A model generated the notes under the pieces. The model saw only the letters and a program-made list of their open reading frames with translations, was not told the DNA's origin and searched no databases. A DNA stretch of 64,000 nt from Membranipora membranacea (taxonomy: Eukaryota; Bryozoa; Gymnolaemata; Cheilostomatida; Membraniporidae). The stretch lies in the NCBI GenBank assembly GCA_914767715.1, contig OU612069.1:24487387-24551386 (forward strand), read 5' to 3'. The position numbers and the translations under genes were made by a program. Of the stretch, positions 1 to 11,148 are shown piece after piece; within the stretch, counting starts at the first letter, position 1; each line of letters begins with the position of its first letter.

Positions 1-160
1 CCTGACTTATGTATCAGCTCGTATATTCAATGGGAACTTACCAGTGAAAACAGAATCAATGACCTACTCCTCGAACTATTAAATGGTACAGGATGCAGCA
101 AAACCTATCTTTTCGGAAATCAGTGAGCTAAAACAATCCCTCGGGAATAAACCTGTGTAA

Positions 161-340
161 ATCTCTAAAAACAATGCAGCCAAATATGTGCCCGAGCTGT
201 TATCTCTTTTCTCGACAAGCATCATAGGTTGTAAAATGAGTGAAATGGTCACATCCGTTGGTCAAGACTTTGTTTATGCAGCCACAAGTATGAAAACATC
301 AAAGCACATCGCTATGGCCATGACAATCAGGCAAAATTAA
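161..340 (+). pseudogene. Relic of a repetitive invertebrate ORF
   Basis: A 59-codon frame runs open to a TAA, reading KYVPELLSLFSTSIIG and then SVGQDFVYAATSM. Its pattern (PELL.LF...IIG, then the S-G-Q block and A-T/A-R-like residues) resembles a segment of uncharacterised repetitive proteins that I recall from cnidarian and mollusc genomes, in which the block SIGQAI precedes ARPR. There is no start codon and a stop lies just before it, so it is at most a fragment. The upstream 160 bases have no supported frame. The family link is from memory of the pattern and is weak. Confidence 0.3.
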
Positions 341-540
341 ATTGCCGATTTTTTAAGTTTTTTAATAAATTTCAATCATACAGTATGTAATCTATACCCT
401 TTATACTATACTTTCACCATTGACATTCCCTCGTAATATTTGAATTTAAAGTTCTGTTATAGACTTGTTTGAAATGATCAATATTCATACCTTACTGTGA
501 ATTTATCTTTAATTTATCATCATTAGCCTTCTTGAACAAG

Positions 541-735
541 TCAACCACCGATTCCACCACCAATTCCAACACCAATTCCACCACCAATGACTCAACCAAT
601 GATTCAACCAACGATTCAACCAACGATTCAACCAACGATTCAACCAACGATTCAACCAACAGCAATACCTCATTAACTTATCTTGTTGTAAAAGCGTATC
701 AATGATTCAACCAACGATTCAACCAACAACAATTA
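541..735 (+). pseudogene. Module C copy with 15-bp coding repeats
   Basis: An open stretch follows an AG and reads as Pro-Pro-Ile and then Gln-Pro-Thr-Ile repeats (PPIPPPIPTPIPPP, then QPTIQPTIQPTIQPT), ending at TAA 674-676. The DNA unit is a 15-mer, caaccaacgattcaa, in near-perfect tandem. After the stop, a second short run of the same unit appears at about 693-730 next to a repeated flank (gtaaaagcgtatcaa). The composition matches module C at 7733, 27800 and 41286, but the conserved end DEPIIPQVVM is missing. It is probably a broken first copy of the array, expanded by slippage. Confidence 0.5.
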
Positions 736-2041
736 CTATTATTATCTTTGTAAAAGCGTATCAAAGCATTATTCAGTTATAAAACAATTAATGCTGTTCT
801 GCAGTATATGAAAAGAGAAGCAAAAATAGCTTTTTCCTTCATAATTATACAATATATCATTGTGTTACCATTTTAATATAAACAAACTATAGGTTACAAA
901 GTAACTTTCATATTGTTCAACAATTATTTATTTTTTCTGAATCTTTTGTTATTAGTAACAGTGTTCAGAACTCATTCTAACATGTTTATGAAAAGAGAGA
1001 TAATTTAAGCTGCAACACTATTACAGAGGTATTAAGAGGAAATGACACTTTAATCTGGTCACGATTGTTGCAACTCATCCTCTTAATAAGTTTGGCATAG
1101 TGTTTTTTTTTGCTTGCCCATTTCCAACCTTCTTTGCAAGAAGCTTCTACATGAACCTCTGAGATCCTGATATTAACCAAAGCTTACACAATATGTTTTC
1201 TCTAGCTAACTCAAGCATGCTTGCCTGAAAACATTGTCAACCACATTACTTTGCCCGACAAAATTCAAACCGAAAACATCGAAAGTTTTATAAGTTGAGG
1301 TAAAATACTTTTTTTGTTCACGTCAAGTAAATTCAATTATTTTCCATCGATTTGTTATCAACAACAATTTTCATTGATGCTTTAGTATTTGGGACTGTCA
1401 GATGTCTTCAATACCATTCACATGCACTAAACCCACATAAGACCGAAACAATACAGGCTAGATTGAATTATGATTCCTTAAGAGCACATCATTTGCAAAG
1501 TTGGTTGCTGATATTAAATATTCTACAAATTAATCTGAATCAAAACCATAAGATAATTTTTGCTGCTAGCAGGCCTATGCAAACTCACTGTAGACTCTCT
1601 AAAAGCAGCAAGAACATTTACCCTTGACTCAATATTCCTAACTGTGTTTGCTTTGATTTCTTTATTCAATTGAAATTGTTTGCAATCATTCTTACAATCA
1701 AATGATAACTCCTTTTATGTTTTCATGCATCTCTCTCTTACATCCTGTATCATGTACCCTAAAGTTCTTTACATCATATCAGCCTTTTGGGTGTGAAATA
1801 TTTAATTTATTTATATGAGAAGTATTGCTTTGGAACGAAATGGTATTAGCTGCTCATTGGAAGGATAACAACTCTCTATTTAGAGCTTTTAGAGCTTTCT
1901 CAAGCTATGAAGTATATCGTTCCTATTGAACAGTGTTATAGCATCGTCGATTAATTAGTCTATTTCAGATTGATGCCTCAACCCAATACGCTTTAACATT
2001 GCTGAATCAAGTATCCGATTTTGACATTACTCTTTTATCAG
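736..2041. other. Intronic or intergenic sequence shared with 19.8-22 kb
   Basis: No supported gene. Parts of this stretch recur near 20.0-21.9 kb: the text around tgcctgaaaacattg at 1226 matches 20126 and 2312, and about 1370-1600 and 1800-1920 match 20560-20760 and 21770-21870. This marks it as the 5-prime flank of one unit of the array. The open frames here are short and unconserved between the copies. Confidence 0.5.
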
Positions 2042-2229
2042 GGTCAGCTCCTGACAGCAAACACCATCCCATCTAGAAAACAAAGAAGTCAGGATTGCGC
2101 ATCTTCGTCACACCACTGCATTCAGTCAAGAAGAGTCCCAGAGGCAGTCCTGTGACAATCACTGTAGCAGAAGAGGCTCTACGAACAGGGCATTTGGCGA
2201 TAAAGATTATCCGCCCTAAAAAAGAGCCG
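2042..2229 (+). pseudogene. Module A exon, copy 1
   Basis: The exon lies between a pyrimidine-containing acceptor (ttttatcag) and a good donor (gtaagt). The second half reads RIFVTPLHSVKKSPRGSPVT, then ALRTGHLAIKIIRPKKEP up to the donor. The first half aligns to other copies in DNA but in another frame: a one-base loss near 2085, relative to the copy at 40843, breaks the frame. Function unknown; the module is basic and hydrophilic, with no signal peptide or membrane segment. It is most likely an exon of a dead copy. Confidence 0.6.
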
Positions 2230-2469
2230 GTAAGTTAAAAATACAAGCATCTATAGATGCATAAAACTCTATTAGTGTTTTGTGATAATTTCTCAACCAA
2301 ATTGAATCACACTTGCCTGAAAACAATGCAAGGCACATTACTTTATCAATAACATTCAAACCGAAATTAGAAGATAAGAATTAAATTATTTTTTTGTTCA
2401 ATTCCAATATAATAAATTATTTTAAATTAAATTAGCATATTTGTTGATTTTCTTTCCATCTTAAAAAGT

Positions 2470-2695
2470 GATTATCCAAAACTTTTCATAACAGTTCAGA
2501 CTCTGAAAACTAAGGACCTACCGATTTATCTCTCAACATCTCATACATTTTAATCTATTCATAAACATGTAAACTATCTTCATTCATAATTGATTTTTTC
2601 ATTTTAACAAAATATCTGAACAGGAAAATTAAAGGGACAAGTGTTCCTTTGTTAGAGACAGTCAGGAGTTCCAGCAGTTTACCTGCAGCATGACT
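2470..2695 (+). repeat. Direct repeat flanking a minisatellite, left copy
   Basis: This 226-bp block (starts gattatccaaaacttttcat, ends cctgcagcatgact) is repeated almost exactly at 3267-3491. The two copies flank the purine-rich minisatellite. Differences are few (for example gttagagaca against gttgagaca), so the duplication is young relative to the rest of the window. Confidence 0.9.
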
Positions 2696-2747
2696 GGGCA
2701 AAGCCGACCGACATTGGATCATTATTTCAAAAATATGGCAAAATTCG

Positions 2748-3266
2748 CCGAAAAAGGAAAATAAATAGGAAAGAAGGGAAATAAATAGGAAAAAAGAGAA
2801 ATAAATAGGGAAAAAGGAAAATAAATAGGAAAAAAGGGAAATAAATAGGAAAAGAGGAAAGTAATTAGGAAAAAAGGGAAATAAATAGGAAAAAAGGGAA
2901 AAAGGGAAAAAGGAAAATAAATAGGGAAAAAGGGAAATAAATAGGAAAAAAAGGGAAATAAATAGGAAAAAAGGGAATTAAATAGGAAAAAAGGGAAATA
3001 AATAGGAAAAAAGGGAAATAAGTAGAAAAAGAGTGAAATAAATAGGAAAAAGGGGAATTAAAAAGAAAAAATGGGAATTAAATAGGAAAAAAGGGAAATA
3101 AATAGGAAAAAAGGGAAATAAATAGGAAAAAAGGGAATTAAATAGGAAAAAAGGAAAATAAATAAGAAAAAAGGGAAATAAGTAGAAAAAAGGGAAATAA
3201 ATAGGAAAAAAGGAAATAAAAAGAAAAAAAAGGGAAATAAATAGGAAAAAAAGGGAAATAAATAGG
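2748..3266 (+). repeat. Purine-rich minisatellite (about 20-bp unit)
   Basis: About 520 bp of tandem units close to aaataaataggaaaaaaggg, with variants (aattaaatagg, aagtaattagg, aaataagtag). The strand is almost free of C. It gives a long Phe/Pro/Leu-rich open frame on the minus strand (3058-3276), which is a composition artefact and not a gene. Confidence 0.95.
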
Positions 3267-3491
3267 GATTATCCAAAACTTTTCATAACAGTTCAGACTC
3301 TGAAAACTAAGGACCTACCTATTTATCTTTCAACATCTCATACATTTTAATCTATTCATAAACATGTAAACTATCTTCATTCATAATTGATTTTTTCATT
3401 TTAACAAAATATCTGAACAGGAAAATTAAAGGGACAAGTGTTCCTTTGTTGAGACAGTCAGGAGTTCCAGCAGTTTACCTGCAGCATGACT
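3267..3491 (+). repeat. Direct repeat flanking a minisatellite, right copy
   Basis: Right copy of the block at 2470-2695. The minisatellite runs straight into it (aataggg then attatccaaaac), which suggests that unequal exchange or template switching moved the block with the repeat. Confidence 0.9.
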
Positions 3492-4735
3492 CATAAATAA
3501 ATTTCTTTACAATATTTTTTAGCCCACTTTTATGATATATTTCACGTTCCATCGTTATGCTACTGTTCATTGATTCGTTTCTCAAACGGCCCTCTGATAG
3601 ATATTTGTATTACTGAAATGAGATGAAATTAGGAAGGTGTCGATGAAAATAACTCTACGCCGAAAAAATGAGAATATAAACAGCTGCTATGAAGTTATAG
3701 CAACTCTTTCGAAAAATATTATCTTTTCATTTCATTTCAAGTAAAGCTTCTTTTCAACTGCAAAAAACTGGTATGAATGCTCTGCTAGCCATCACAGTAG
3801 GCAAGAAGACCAACTCACAAATGGAATCAGTTAAATCTAGCGGGGAGAGTAAAAAAAAATCAAAGCACAACCCGCTGCTCATTTTTGAATGCATGCGAAT
3901 TATGATGATGAAAAAACATGAGGAAAAGAAGTCAACAGACAGGACACATTCTGCTAAATCATGAACCAAGATGGATCTCACATGTTTTGAAAGGATTCTT
4001 TCTCAAGAAAATATGGCAAATCTCACACCTCAAAATGTCAGAGTGTGAGTATGGCAAAACTGAAATTTCAATAACACTTGACGACAATACATGTGTACAT
4101 CAAATTTAAAAAGAAAAATCTAGAGATGAATGTGGTTGTATTGAGGCAACTAGGCCAGCACAAGGCTTTGTTTTAATTAACCACACTCTCTACAATAGCT
4201 CTGCCATCTTGCATGTGTTCATAACAGAACTAGACTTTTCAAACAGTTTTCAAGTATGGGGAAAGCCCGGGAAAGTGTTATTTGGAAATTTTGAAGCGGC
4301 AAGTTAAATTTCAATGGTGAAATTCTACCCAAGACATATTCCGCAGGCCAGCCCAGTCATCGCATAAACAGGTTTGAAACAAAAAGACTCCCTAAATACC
4401 CGTGTAATAAGAGGAGAAAATTTTAGACCACATTATTATCAGGTTCCACACTCCAGATACCTGAACAATTCAAAAAGAAAGGTTCACAGCTGGTCAGGAA
4501 ACCTCTCAGAACTGAATAATGTCCACATCAGAAATAAGATAGAGACAAGTCACAATGAGCTGCTTACCTGGGCTGGTGGAAGAGAATAAGAGAAATGCTA
4601 ATCATTTAAATATACTGTTTATAGTTCAAGGTACTGAAGCTGTTACACCAGAGGACCTGAGGATTGGTTTGGTGAAAATTGCAGTGACCTCTCAAGTCAC
4701 TTATTGAGACCAAGAACAAAGCAAGGGTTGCCAAT
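3492..4735. other. No gene recognised; short Lys-rich open stretch
   Basis: A 62-codon frame at 3773-3961 is rich in Lys, Ser and Met (KKHEEKKSTDRTHSAKS), with a possible continuation in another frame to about 4106. I found no paralogue in the window and no recognisable domain, and the composition is what an A-rich strand would give. The rest of the stretch shows no supported exon. Confidence 0.3.
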
Positions 4736-5010
4736 TTTGATAGGAATACCAGGCCCACTAAGGCTAGGGCTACACTGTCACAATAGTATGTTACAGGAGG
4801 TATGAAGGGAGTTGAATCCCTTGAAACTCATCTGGGACTGGGATCGGCAGACCAAAGCTATGATTTAGAGACACCTTAATGCAAAACCACAGGGCCAAGA
4901 AGATCTGTGGCAGTTGGCAGATGTGCAGCGAGAGGAGAACGATAGCTGTAGGTATATGATACACAGGATGATGTTATCGTCTTTGCCGACATACTACTAT
5001 TCGAACAAAT
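4736..5010 (+). pseudogene. Tc1/mariner-like transposase C-terminal relic
   Basis: The first frame (4736-4783) reads FDRNTRPTKARATLSQ, which fits the Tc1-type QDNARPH.AR block around the second catalytic aspartate. The next frame reads ELNPLKLIWDWDRQTKAM, fitting the DLNPIEHLWD motif around the third acidic residue, then a stop, then ELWQ/LADVQREE- and IHRM-like blocks (EDLWQLADVQREE, YMIHRMMLSSLP), as in the C-terminal end of Tc1-like transposases. At least one frameshift (about 4785-4808) and one TAG are present. No inverted ends were found. The element is old, dead and 5-prime truncated. The assignment rests on the order and spacing of the motifs, not on a search. Confidence 0.55.
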
Positions 5011-6578
5011 GTTTTGTGGCCAACTGCAGCATAACTGTCCCCTCAGTGCTCTTATACATGCCACTCGCTCCATCCCCTACCATGTTTATATTATTTTACC
5101 ATTCTTATCTCACCGTTAGTTTTGGATATGTAAGATCACAAAAAGACACATTCAGTACAAACCACAAGCACGTCCCCCAGGTTCAGCCTCACGTGTGGGA
5201 GAGTCATACTTAGTTCATGCTTTTAAAATATTTATTTGCAATAGTACAAACTCTTATACCTCACAAACAGGAAACAAAATTAGTCATTCAAATCTTGGTT
5301 AAACCTACCATCATGTGGAGGGACAGAGTTAAGCGGTCATTCTGTCAAGAACAATAGAAGAGAAGGTTGTGCTAAGGTTGGTTGAAAGTTTAACTCCAAC
5401 TAGTAATTGAATAACAGATTGCACTTTGTTTCCACACAACTCATTATCATGCACATTTGCACATTATGTTAGTGGCAACGCTATTTTATTTGGAATTTTG
5501 CGCAGCGCTACTCGATGTCAGCTGTCATATGAATATGATGCCTGTACTTAATATTTTTTTAAGCTAGTAAGGAGACTAACTTTATCTACAGCAACATATA
5601 TCAACTTTATCCAAACAACCTACACATTTATTTAATCAATTAATTAGTTTATTATTGTTGTAATCGTCAAACCTAAGCTTAAATTCTTTGAAATCGTGCA
5701 CTGCAAGAAATTATTGTTTACTTGAAAATATTACAGTGCTGTCGACAAACAAGACGATATATGCCTCATTTGAAGAGTATATGTTATTGATATTCAGAAC
5801 TTGAGGCAAGTGTAATTAATGAAAAATAGGAAAATATAGTTAGCTCCAATCCAGCTCATTGTTTGGTGGATATGGTCGACAAGGACACGCACTGAACCAG
5901 CTTCTGAACCTGACAGTGATGGACAATTGGATCCTTGACTGATGAAATGGTTTTCAAACCAGAACAAGGCAGTGCGAAAGTCCTACCCCAAGATATGAAG
6001 GATTTAACTGTAATGTGTCTGATATGAAGTAGCTTTGTGTGTGAGTCATGCCTGTGAAGTAGACTGAGAGTGATTTGCCTGGTCCCACTCTGGAAGTTTT
6101 GTGATGTAACCTTGGGTTGGATAAAAGTTTAATTATGGGTTTATAAACCGGAACATTTGTGTCAGGAAAAATGTCAGTTATCAATAATTAGTTACCATGA
6201 ATGCGCTTGAAAGACTTTCCACCTAGTTTAAAGTATATGGATGCTAAAGGTCTTCTTTTACATACAAAAGTTAGTTTCTATCATCAACGCATTTTTAGAT
6301 TTTTAAAGTGTCCAATTGAATATACTTGGGTTGGATGTCTCATCATATCAAAAACACAAGAATTGTCACCCCCATTCATCAGTTTGAATTCCTACATTTT
6401 TCATTAATGAAACTATCGTATCATAATTATCTCTATCAGAGTTTTCCATTATTCCGCCAGTGAAATGTTTCATATTTTAGCAACTGAGACTCTTCCCGAG
6501 GTTTTATTCTGCGCTCATTGTTATGTCACTAGTGATATTCGTCATGTGTTTAAGTGTTTATGTTTTTTGTATTGATAG
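5011..6578. other. Non-coding; includes a dispersed repeat at about 5840-5935
   Basis: No gene seen. The block at 5843-5935 (agctccaatccagctc, then aaggacacgcactgaaccagc) recurs at about 15420-15630, 17590-17760, 29190-29270 and 43270-43350, always inside the array. It has no consistent frame and behaves as a piece of repeated intron. Confidence 0.45.
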
Positions 6579-6723
6579 CGGCGCACAGGTTGGGTGGCGA
6601 CCTTCAGACAGGGGGCATGACCAAGAGAGGTATCGATGGAGAGTGGAGAAGATGTTAAAAAATTTTGAGGGGCGGGATGAAGAAATGTAGCCAGATAAAG
6701 AAGCAGCATCCACTACACCGCAG
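6579..6723 (+). pseudogene. Module B exon, copy 1
   Basis: The exon lies between acceptor ttgatag and donor gtaggt. It opens in frame as TGWVATF and, after a frame change, shows the charged run ending near STTPQ. It contains a TGA early and a TAG at the place of Glu in EPE. The flanking intron (about 6420-6575: ttttccattattccgccag, gtcactagtgatattc) recurs before every other module B copy, which supports real exon ancestry. Not translatable as it stands. Confidence 0.55.
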
Positions 6724-6939
6724 GTAGGTTTCTATGTTTGCTAATGATCTAAGGCAAAAACCACAAATTTGGTGGTGACTGTTCTTGGGTGAGTAGAGCG
6801 AGAAAGTGTCCAGAGAATGAAGAATGGTTGACATGGTCATTTGCCATTGAGAATAGGAAACATTTGAAAAAAAAATGATGCATCTGAGATTTTACATGCA
6901 AGCACACCAAGATAAATATTATTATCACCAATAATAATA

Positions 6940-7475
6940 CCGCAAACAATTAGTCAATTAAAACAACAATATACACCAAATGTGTTCTGTGTAAAAGAGA
7001 ATCAAACTGATCTTCAGATTGCAGACAATGCTTTTCTGCAATATCTGAAGAGATCAAAGTGATCAAGTAAAAATATCATACCTCAGTTAACACATTTAGC
7101 AGTCTCTTCATCATTATATGAGAGATTCTTTGTCAAAGACATTTTTAAATACTTAATGATATTTAGATTCTGTTTTTTATGTGATACTATGATAACCATA
7201 AACCGTTTTGAGCGGTAAAAATGAAGTTGATATCTATCATGTAACTGAATCATCGTTATTATCATTATTTTTGGGAGAGATTATTTTATTATTTGTTATA
7301 ATTTTGACATTTGGGAGAGTGTTATAAAAATAAAGATCATTTATGATGCAACAGAGAAAAGCTATTTGGAAAAAGTGGCAGTTTAACCTTGGACAAATGA
7401 AGAAGCAATGCAATTGAAGAAACTCAAGCCATGAAGTTTTGCTTTGATCAAGATCAACAAGCAGATGAAACATAT
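6940..7475 (+). repeat. Repeated segment with a possible old exon
   Basis: The stretch 6958-7060 reads QLKQQYTPNVFCVKENQT and then ADNAFLQYLKRSK with no stop. Related sequence occurs at 10880-11055 (GFLCVTEYQTNIKVTEEYA) and 29690-29865, and a shorter piece at about 790-830. The following 7310-7475 part matches 29985-30150 and 36195-36330. Because the protein reading is kept only partly between copies, I list it as a repeat with a possible decayed exon. Function unknown. Confidence 0.4.
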
Positions 7476-7732
7476 TGTGCCCAAATAATTATAACTTGAA
7501 AAATGTTAACCCTTTTTTGCTAAAGCTGAAGCATTACCACCTAAATTGAAAAGAAACGAATGCTTGGCTAACAGAGTCTTTCTACATGCATAGATAACAG
7601 CACAAACTAAATCTAGATTAAGACCTTCAAAGTCCTCTTGGTATTTTGATGTATCCTCAGTTCACCAACGGTTTTAAATTGCGCCAGATTCAACTTGAAA
7701 AGATCATTTCTATCTTCAAGTGTGAAGTAACA

Positions 7733-8051
7733 ATGCCACCACCACAGCAACCAACTGCAATACCACCCACCACACCACTCTCGAGACCGACAAAGTACCA
7801 CCAACAATACCATCAACGACAATAGTACCATCCATAATACTGCCACCAAAATAGTACCAGCCACTAATACACAACCCATTATTCCTCAAATAATCCTATC
7901 TCCAACCGCACAGCCTTCGACCATCCTGCCTTAGATCATCTTACCTCAGACAATCCTGCATCCAACCATATTGCCCCCAATCATCTTGCTTCAACATGAG
8001 AAACCAATGGATATCACAACAGATCAACCAATTATCCCTCAAGCGGACATG
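7733..8051 (+). pseudogene. Module C exon, copy near 7.8 kb
   Basis: It begins at an ATG (MPPPQQPTAIPPTT) that is kept in the copies at 36507 and 41286, and it ends at donor gtaagg after DQPIIPQADM-like sequence. Interior frames shift (CACCACAA-type repeats), with stops around 7829 and 7930. The upstream sequence 7610-7732 (aagaccttcaaagtcctctt) is also shared with 25900, 36390, 37165 and 41190, so the ATG may be either a start codon or simply the first Met after an acceptor at 7720 (tatcttcaag). Confidence 0.5.
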
Positions 8052-8566
8052 GTAAGGATTTTTGTTCTATATAACTATGACTTGTAACATGTTAAATACT
8101 AGCCCCAATAACCTGGGTATGCTTCTAACTTATAACATTTGCTCACAACACGGAAATATTTGTCATGTCAAGCTCATGCCCGAATTCTTTACCTAACTTC
8201 TTTGGAGCATGTACAATATAATTAAATTTTTATTGTCATGCAGTTTATTCCACTCATGTAAATTCCTCATTTAAATCTCGTATTTCTTCAATTTGTGAAA
8301 ATATTTTTCCAAAAGTTCTTCATCGAGAATTATCAATTATTCTTCCATTTGATTTTGTTAACAAATACAGGCCATAATTTATCAAATAGTCGATTGATGC
8401 CAAAGTCATGTCACTAGTGGTATTTTCTATGAATCTTATTTAATTAATGATGTTTTTATTGTTGATAGCCATATGCGGGATGAATGGGATGCTTAATAAA
8501 GAGTTATTATAGGCATTGAATTGCAAAAATTGCAGATTTTTTTGAATTTATACTTTATACATGTAG

Positions 8567-8917
8567 GTCCTAAGAGGATCTAACCGAACAAGAAGTTTGG
8601 CAGACAGAGTCAGTGGAATGACACCTGATGTACCCGGAATGCGGTATACTAGCCTAGCCAAGCTCTCAATTCAAGTCAGCAGGCCAGCAGGGCTCCCAGT
8701 CAACCTTTAAGCAGGTTACTCTCAGCAAACGGCTACTCAAGGAGACTGACCCTAATGAAAACGATCAATTTTCAGCAATAGTAATATTAAACACTATGCT
8801 CGGAATGCAGTATGCAGCTCCATGTCCACCTAGCAAAGGACGGCCATCAAGTTGGCTGGCAAGCTGGTATCAAGTCAAACCCTCAGTCAGTTACCCTCAA
8901 CAAGCGGTGTTACTTAA
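8567..8917 (+). pseudogene. Module D/E last exon, copy 1
   Basis: After acceptor tacatgtag it reads, in phase 0, VLRGSNRTRSLADRVSGM then TPDVPGM. A deletion relative to the 38289 copy throws the Pro/Gln-rich part out of frame (the real frame would read SQALNSSQQA). A second segment, GMQYAAPCPPSKGRPSSW at 8811-8864, follows about 60 bp of extra sequence. The frame that ends TLSQLPSTSGVT plus TAA closes the exon at 8915-8917; the same ending occurs at 18868 and 23904, which suggests the true C-terminus. Pro/Gln/Ser-rich, low complexity, function unknown. Confidence 0.5.
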
Positions 8918-9021
8918 GAGACCAACCCGTACAAAACATCCCCATTTTTTGCATTTCATGTTTCGAATACTCCACTACCACATAGCCAATGCGGTCAGCT
9001 TTTAGTATCAGTTGAAGAACA

Positions 9022-9375
9022 TCCGATACACCTGGAATGAATTTGACTCCATGCCCACCTAACAAAGCACTAGACAATATCTAGTTTTCAATTATTGTTA
9101 TGACGTTTTTTCTACCCTCTGGATGCACGATAAACTCAGTATATTGTTGATATTGACAGCCTAAATGTAATTTACGCATAGTGGATAACGGATTACAAAA
9201 AATAGATAGTTTTGGTTTAACCTCTAACTGTCTCATATTTAATTTGAATCATTATGTCTTATGTATGTATTTTTAATTCTTAAAAATTTGTGCTGATTTC
9301 GTTCAGAGAATGGAGATTTTAAAGGCAACCAAGGATCTACCGATATCAATAATATCAACACAAACTAGACATAAT
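9022..9375 (+). repeat. Downstream repeat of the array unit
   Basis: Contains ATPGM-type text (acacctggaatgaatttgactccatgcccacctaacaaagc), a degenerate echo of the D/E segment, and then a conserved piece at 9304-9375 (gattttaaaggcaaccaaggatctaccgatatcaa). Both recur at 18913-19145 and 24009-24345. The second piece is open in more than one frame (EILKATKDLPISIIS), so its reading frame is unproven; it may be 3-prime untranslated sequence. Confidence 0.45.
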
Positions 9376-11148
9376 GTGAACTAATCATAGCCTTTTAAAT
9401 AGTAATCACTCAATTTAGGAATACATACTTGATTTTATGAACTCCTCAATCCTCTAATAATTTAAGTTTATAGATGTCTATGTGATTTGCTATGTGAAAT
9501 GCTATGTGATTGGCTGTCCCTAGTAGAGGGTGCCATCTTTACTGTATGACCACGTGACAGTCACCTGACTAAAACCGTTACAACAAGATGCATTTGACTT
9601 GGATATAGTGCAGTCTCTAATACAATATTCATTGATTTGAGGATTTGTTTCATAGTGTTTTATTGTTTTATATTATCAAGACAGGCATAAAGAAAAGTTG
9701 TTATGTTCGAAATAACAACCAAATAAAAGAAAAAGACACTAGTTTATACAAATTGTTGCTCACAGAAAATTGATTTTTTTAATAATCAAACATTGCGCAA
9801 ACTCCAAAAAGCTACTAGAGACTGAGCTTGATGTCAAATGAAAATTCTGAGAATGTCTATTGGAAAATACAGCTCCCTGATTGGAGAATGGTGAGTTAAA
9901 AATGCTATTCTAAGAATAGCACAATTCAATGATATATACATATACACATATATATATATAGACAACCTATATATTCTTTCGAACATGCGAATTGTCAACA
10001 TCAATTACCTACAGCAAGCATAGTTTGCTACAACACACTGTTACATATTATGAACATGTTGATAAGAGGTATGGATTGAATCTTAAAACTTTAAATGTTT
10101 TTGTAACAAACCAAATGGATATTTATAGCTCATATGGGAGCATTTGTTACACTGTCTGGACCCTGTTAATTATTTGGTTTAGGTGCCTTGGTCTTATTAA
10201 ACAATTTTATAATTATTTTAACAATAAAATCCTCAAGCGAGCTTTGTGCTAGCAAAACAGAACCTAGCCTGAAGGCTATTTTTAGGGATTAAATTAACTT
10301 CATCGGGCTCAATGGACAATTTGATATCTTTCATTGTTATTTTAATTGCAGAATATTCATTTACTTCTCATGACAAAAAATTAATTTTACATATTTGAAC
10401 TTACACCTCTTGCATTAAATTTTAAACCTTAAACACATGTTAAACATTACCAAAACTTAATCCTCACTGTGATGTGAAGTTTGAGAGTGTTAGTCGTTCA
10501 ATATGAAAACACAAATTTAAGTCATTAAAATCATAATTTTGAGGTTTAAACTGAAGCATGGCCTTAATCCTTTTTGAGAAGATCTAAGCTCCCCTTTTCC
10601 GAATTACAGCTATGTAACTCAACATTTTGGAGACCGAGGTCTAAACTGTGGAAATGGTCAGCTGAGACAGTGAGACATGCGAATTATGAAGATTTGAGCT
10701 GAATTGTGGTCTGATATGGAGGAACGTTGGTGTGTGAATGATCCCTGTGCAGTAGACCGGTATTGGTTGCTGTGCAGTTTACTGCCTGGTCCAACTGGAT
10801 GTTATGGAATGTAACATACATCAGTGGGTTGCAAGTCAGGCCACATCCTCATTGGAAACCTTTTAACTGGTTGAGCTTTTACATGCAAGCACGCTATGAT
10901 ACATACATAGAGACTACAACAATCAGACGTACAGTAAGCACCACAGGTTTTCTTTGTGTCACAGAGTATCAAACTAATATTAAAGTTACAGAGGAATACG
11001 CAGTATATGAAAAGGACAAAGCTGACAAACTAATATTGTTATCAATGATATTTTAGGTTGAAATATCGCTGGCCCAGCTGCAATTGATGCTCTGCGTCGT
11101 AAAAATGATGATATTTTTCTAAACTTTGTTTTCTTGAATTATTTGTAG
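9376..11148. other. Repeated intergenic sequence
   Basis: No gene recognised. About 9930-10330 matches 24590-25260 (cagcaagcatagtttgctac, tggtttaggtgccttggtctta), and that second copy carries a SINE which is absent here. About 10555-10680 resembles repeats in the EGF region (47310, 53785, 55855, 56990). An open stretch at 10763-11053 belongs partly to the repeat described at 6940 and has no other support as a gene. Confidence 0.45.

Noticed and set aside
541-735. CRISPR-like array because of regular short repeats
   Set aside because: The repeats are direct tandem without unique spacers and are coding-phase slippage in an animal genome.
3058-3276. 72-codon minus-strand frame rich in Phe, Pro and Leu
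   Set aside because: It is the reverse strand of the purine minisatellite; the composition alone makes it open.
6655-6949. Two minus-strand frames near module B
   Set aside because: They overlap the plus-strand exon relic and its repeated intron and are not kept in the other module B copies.
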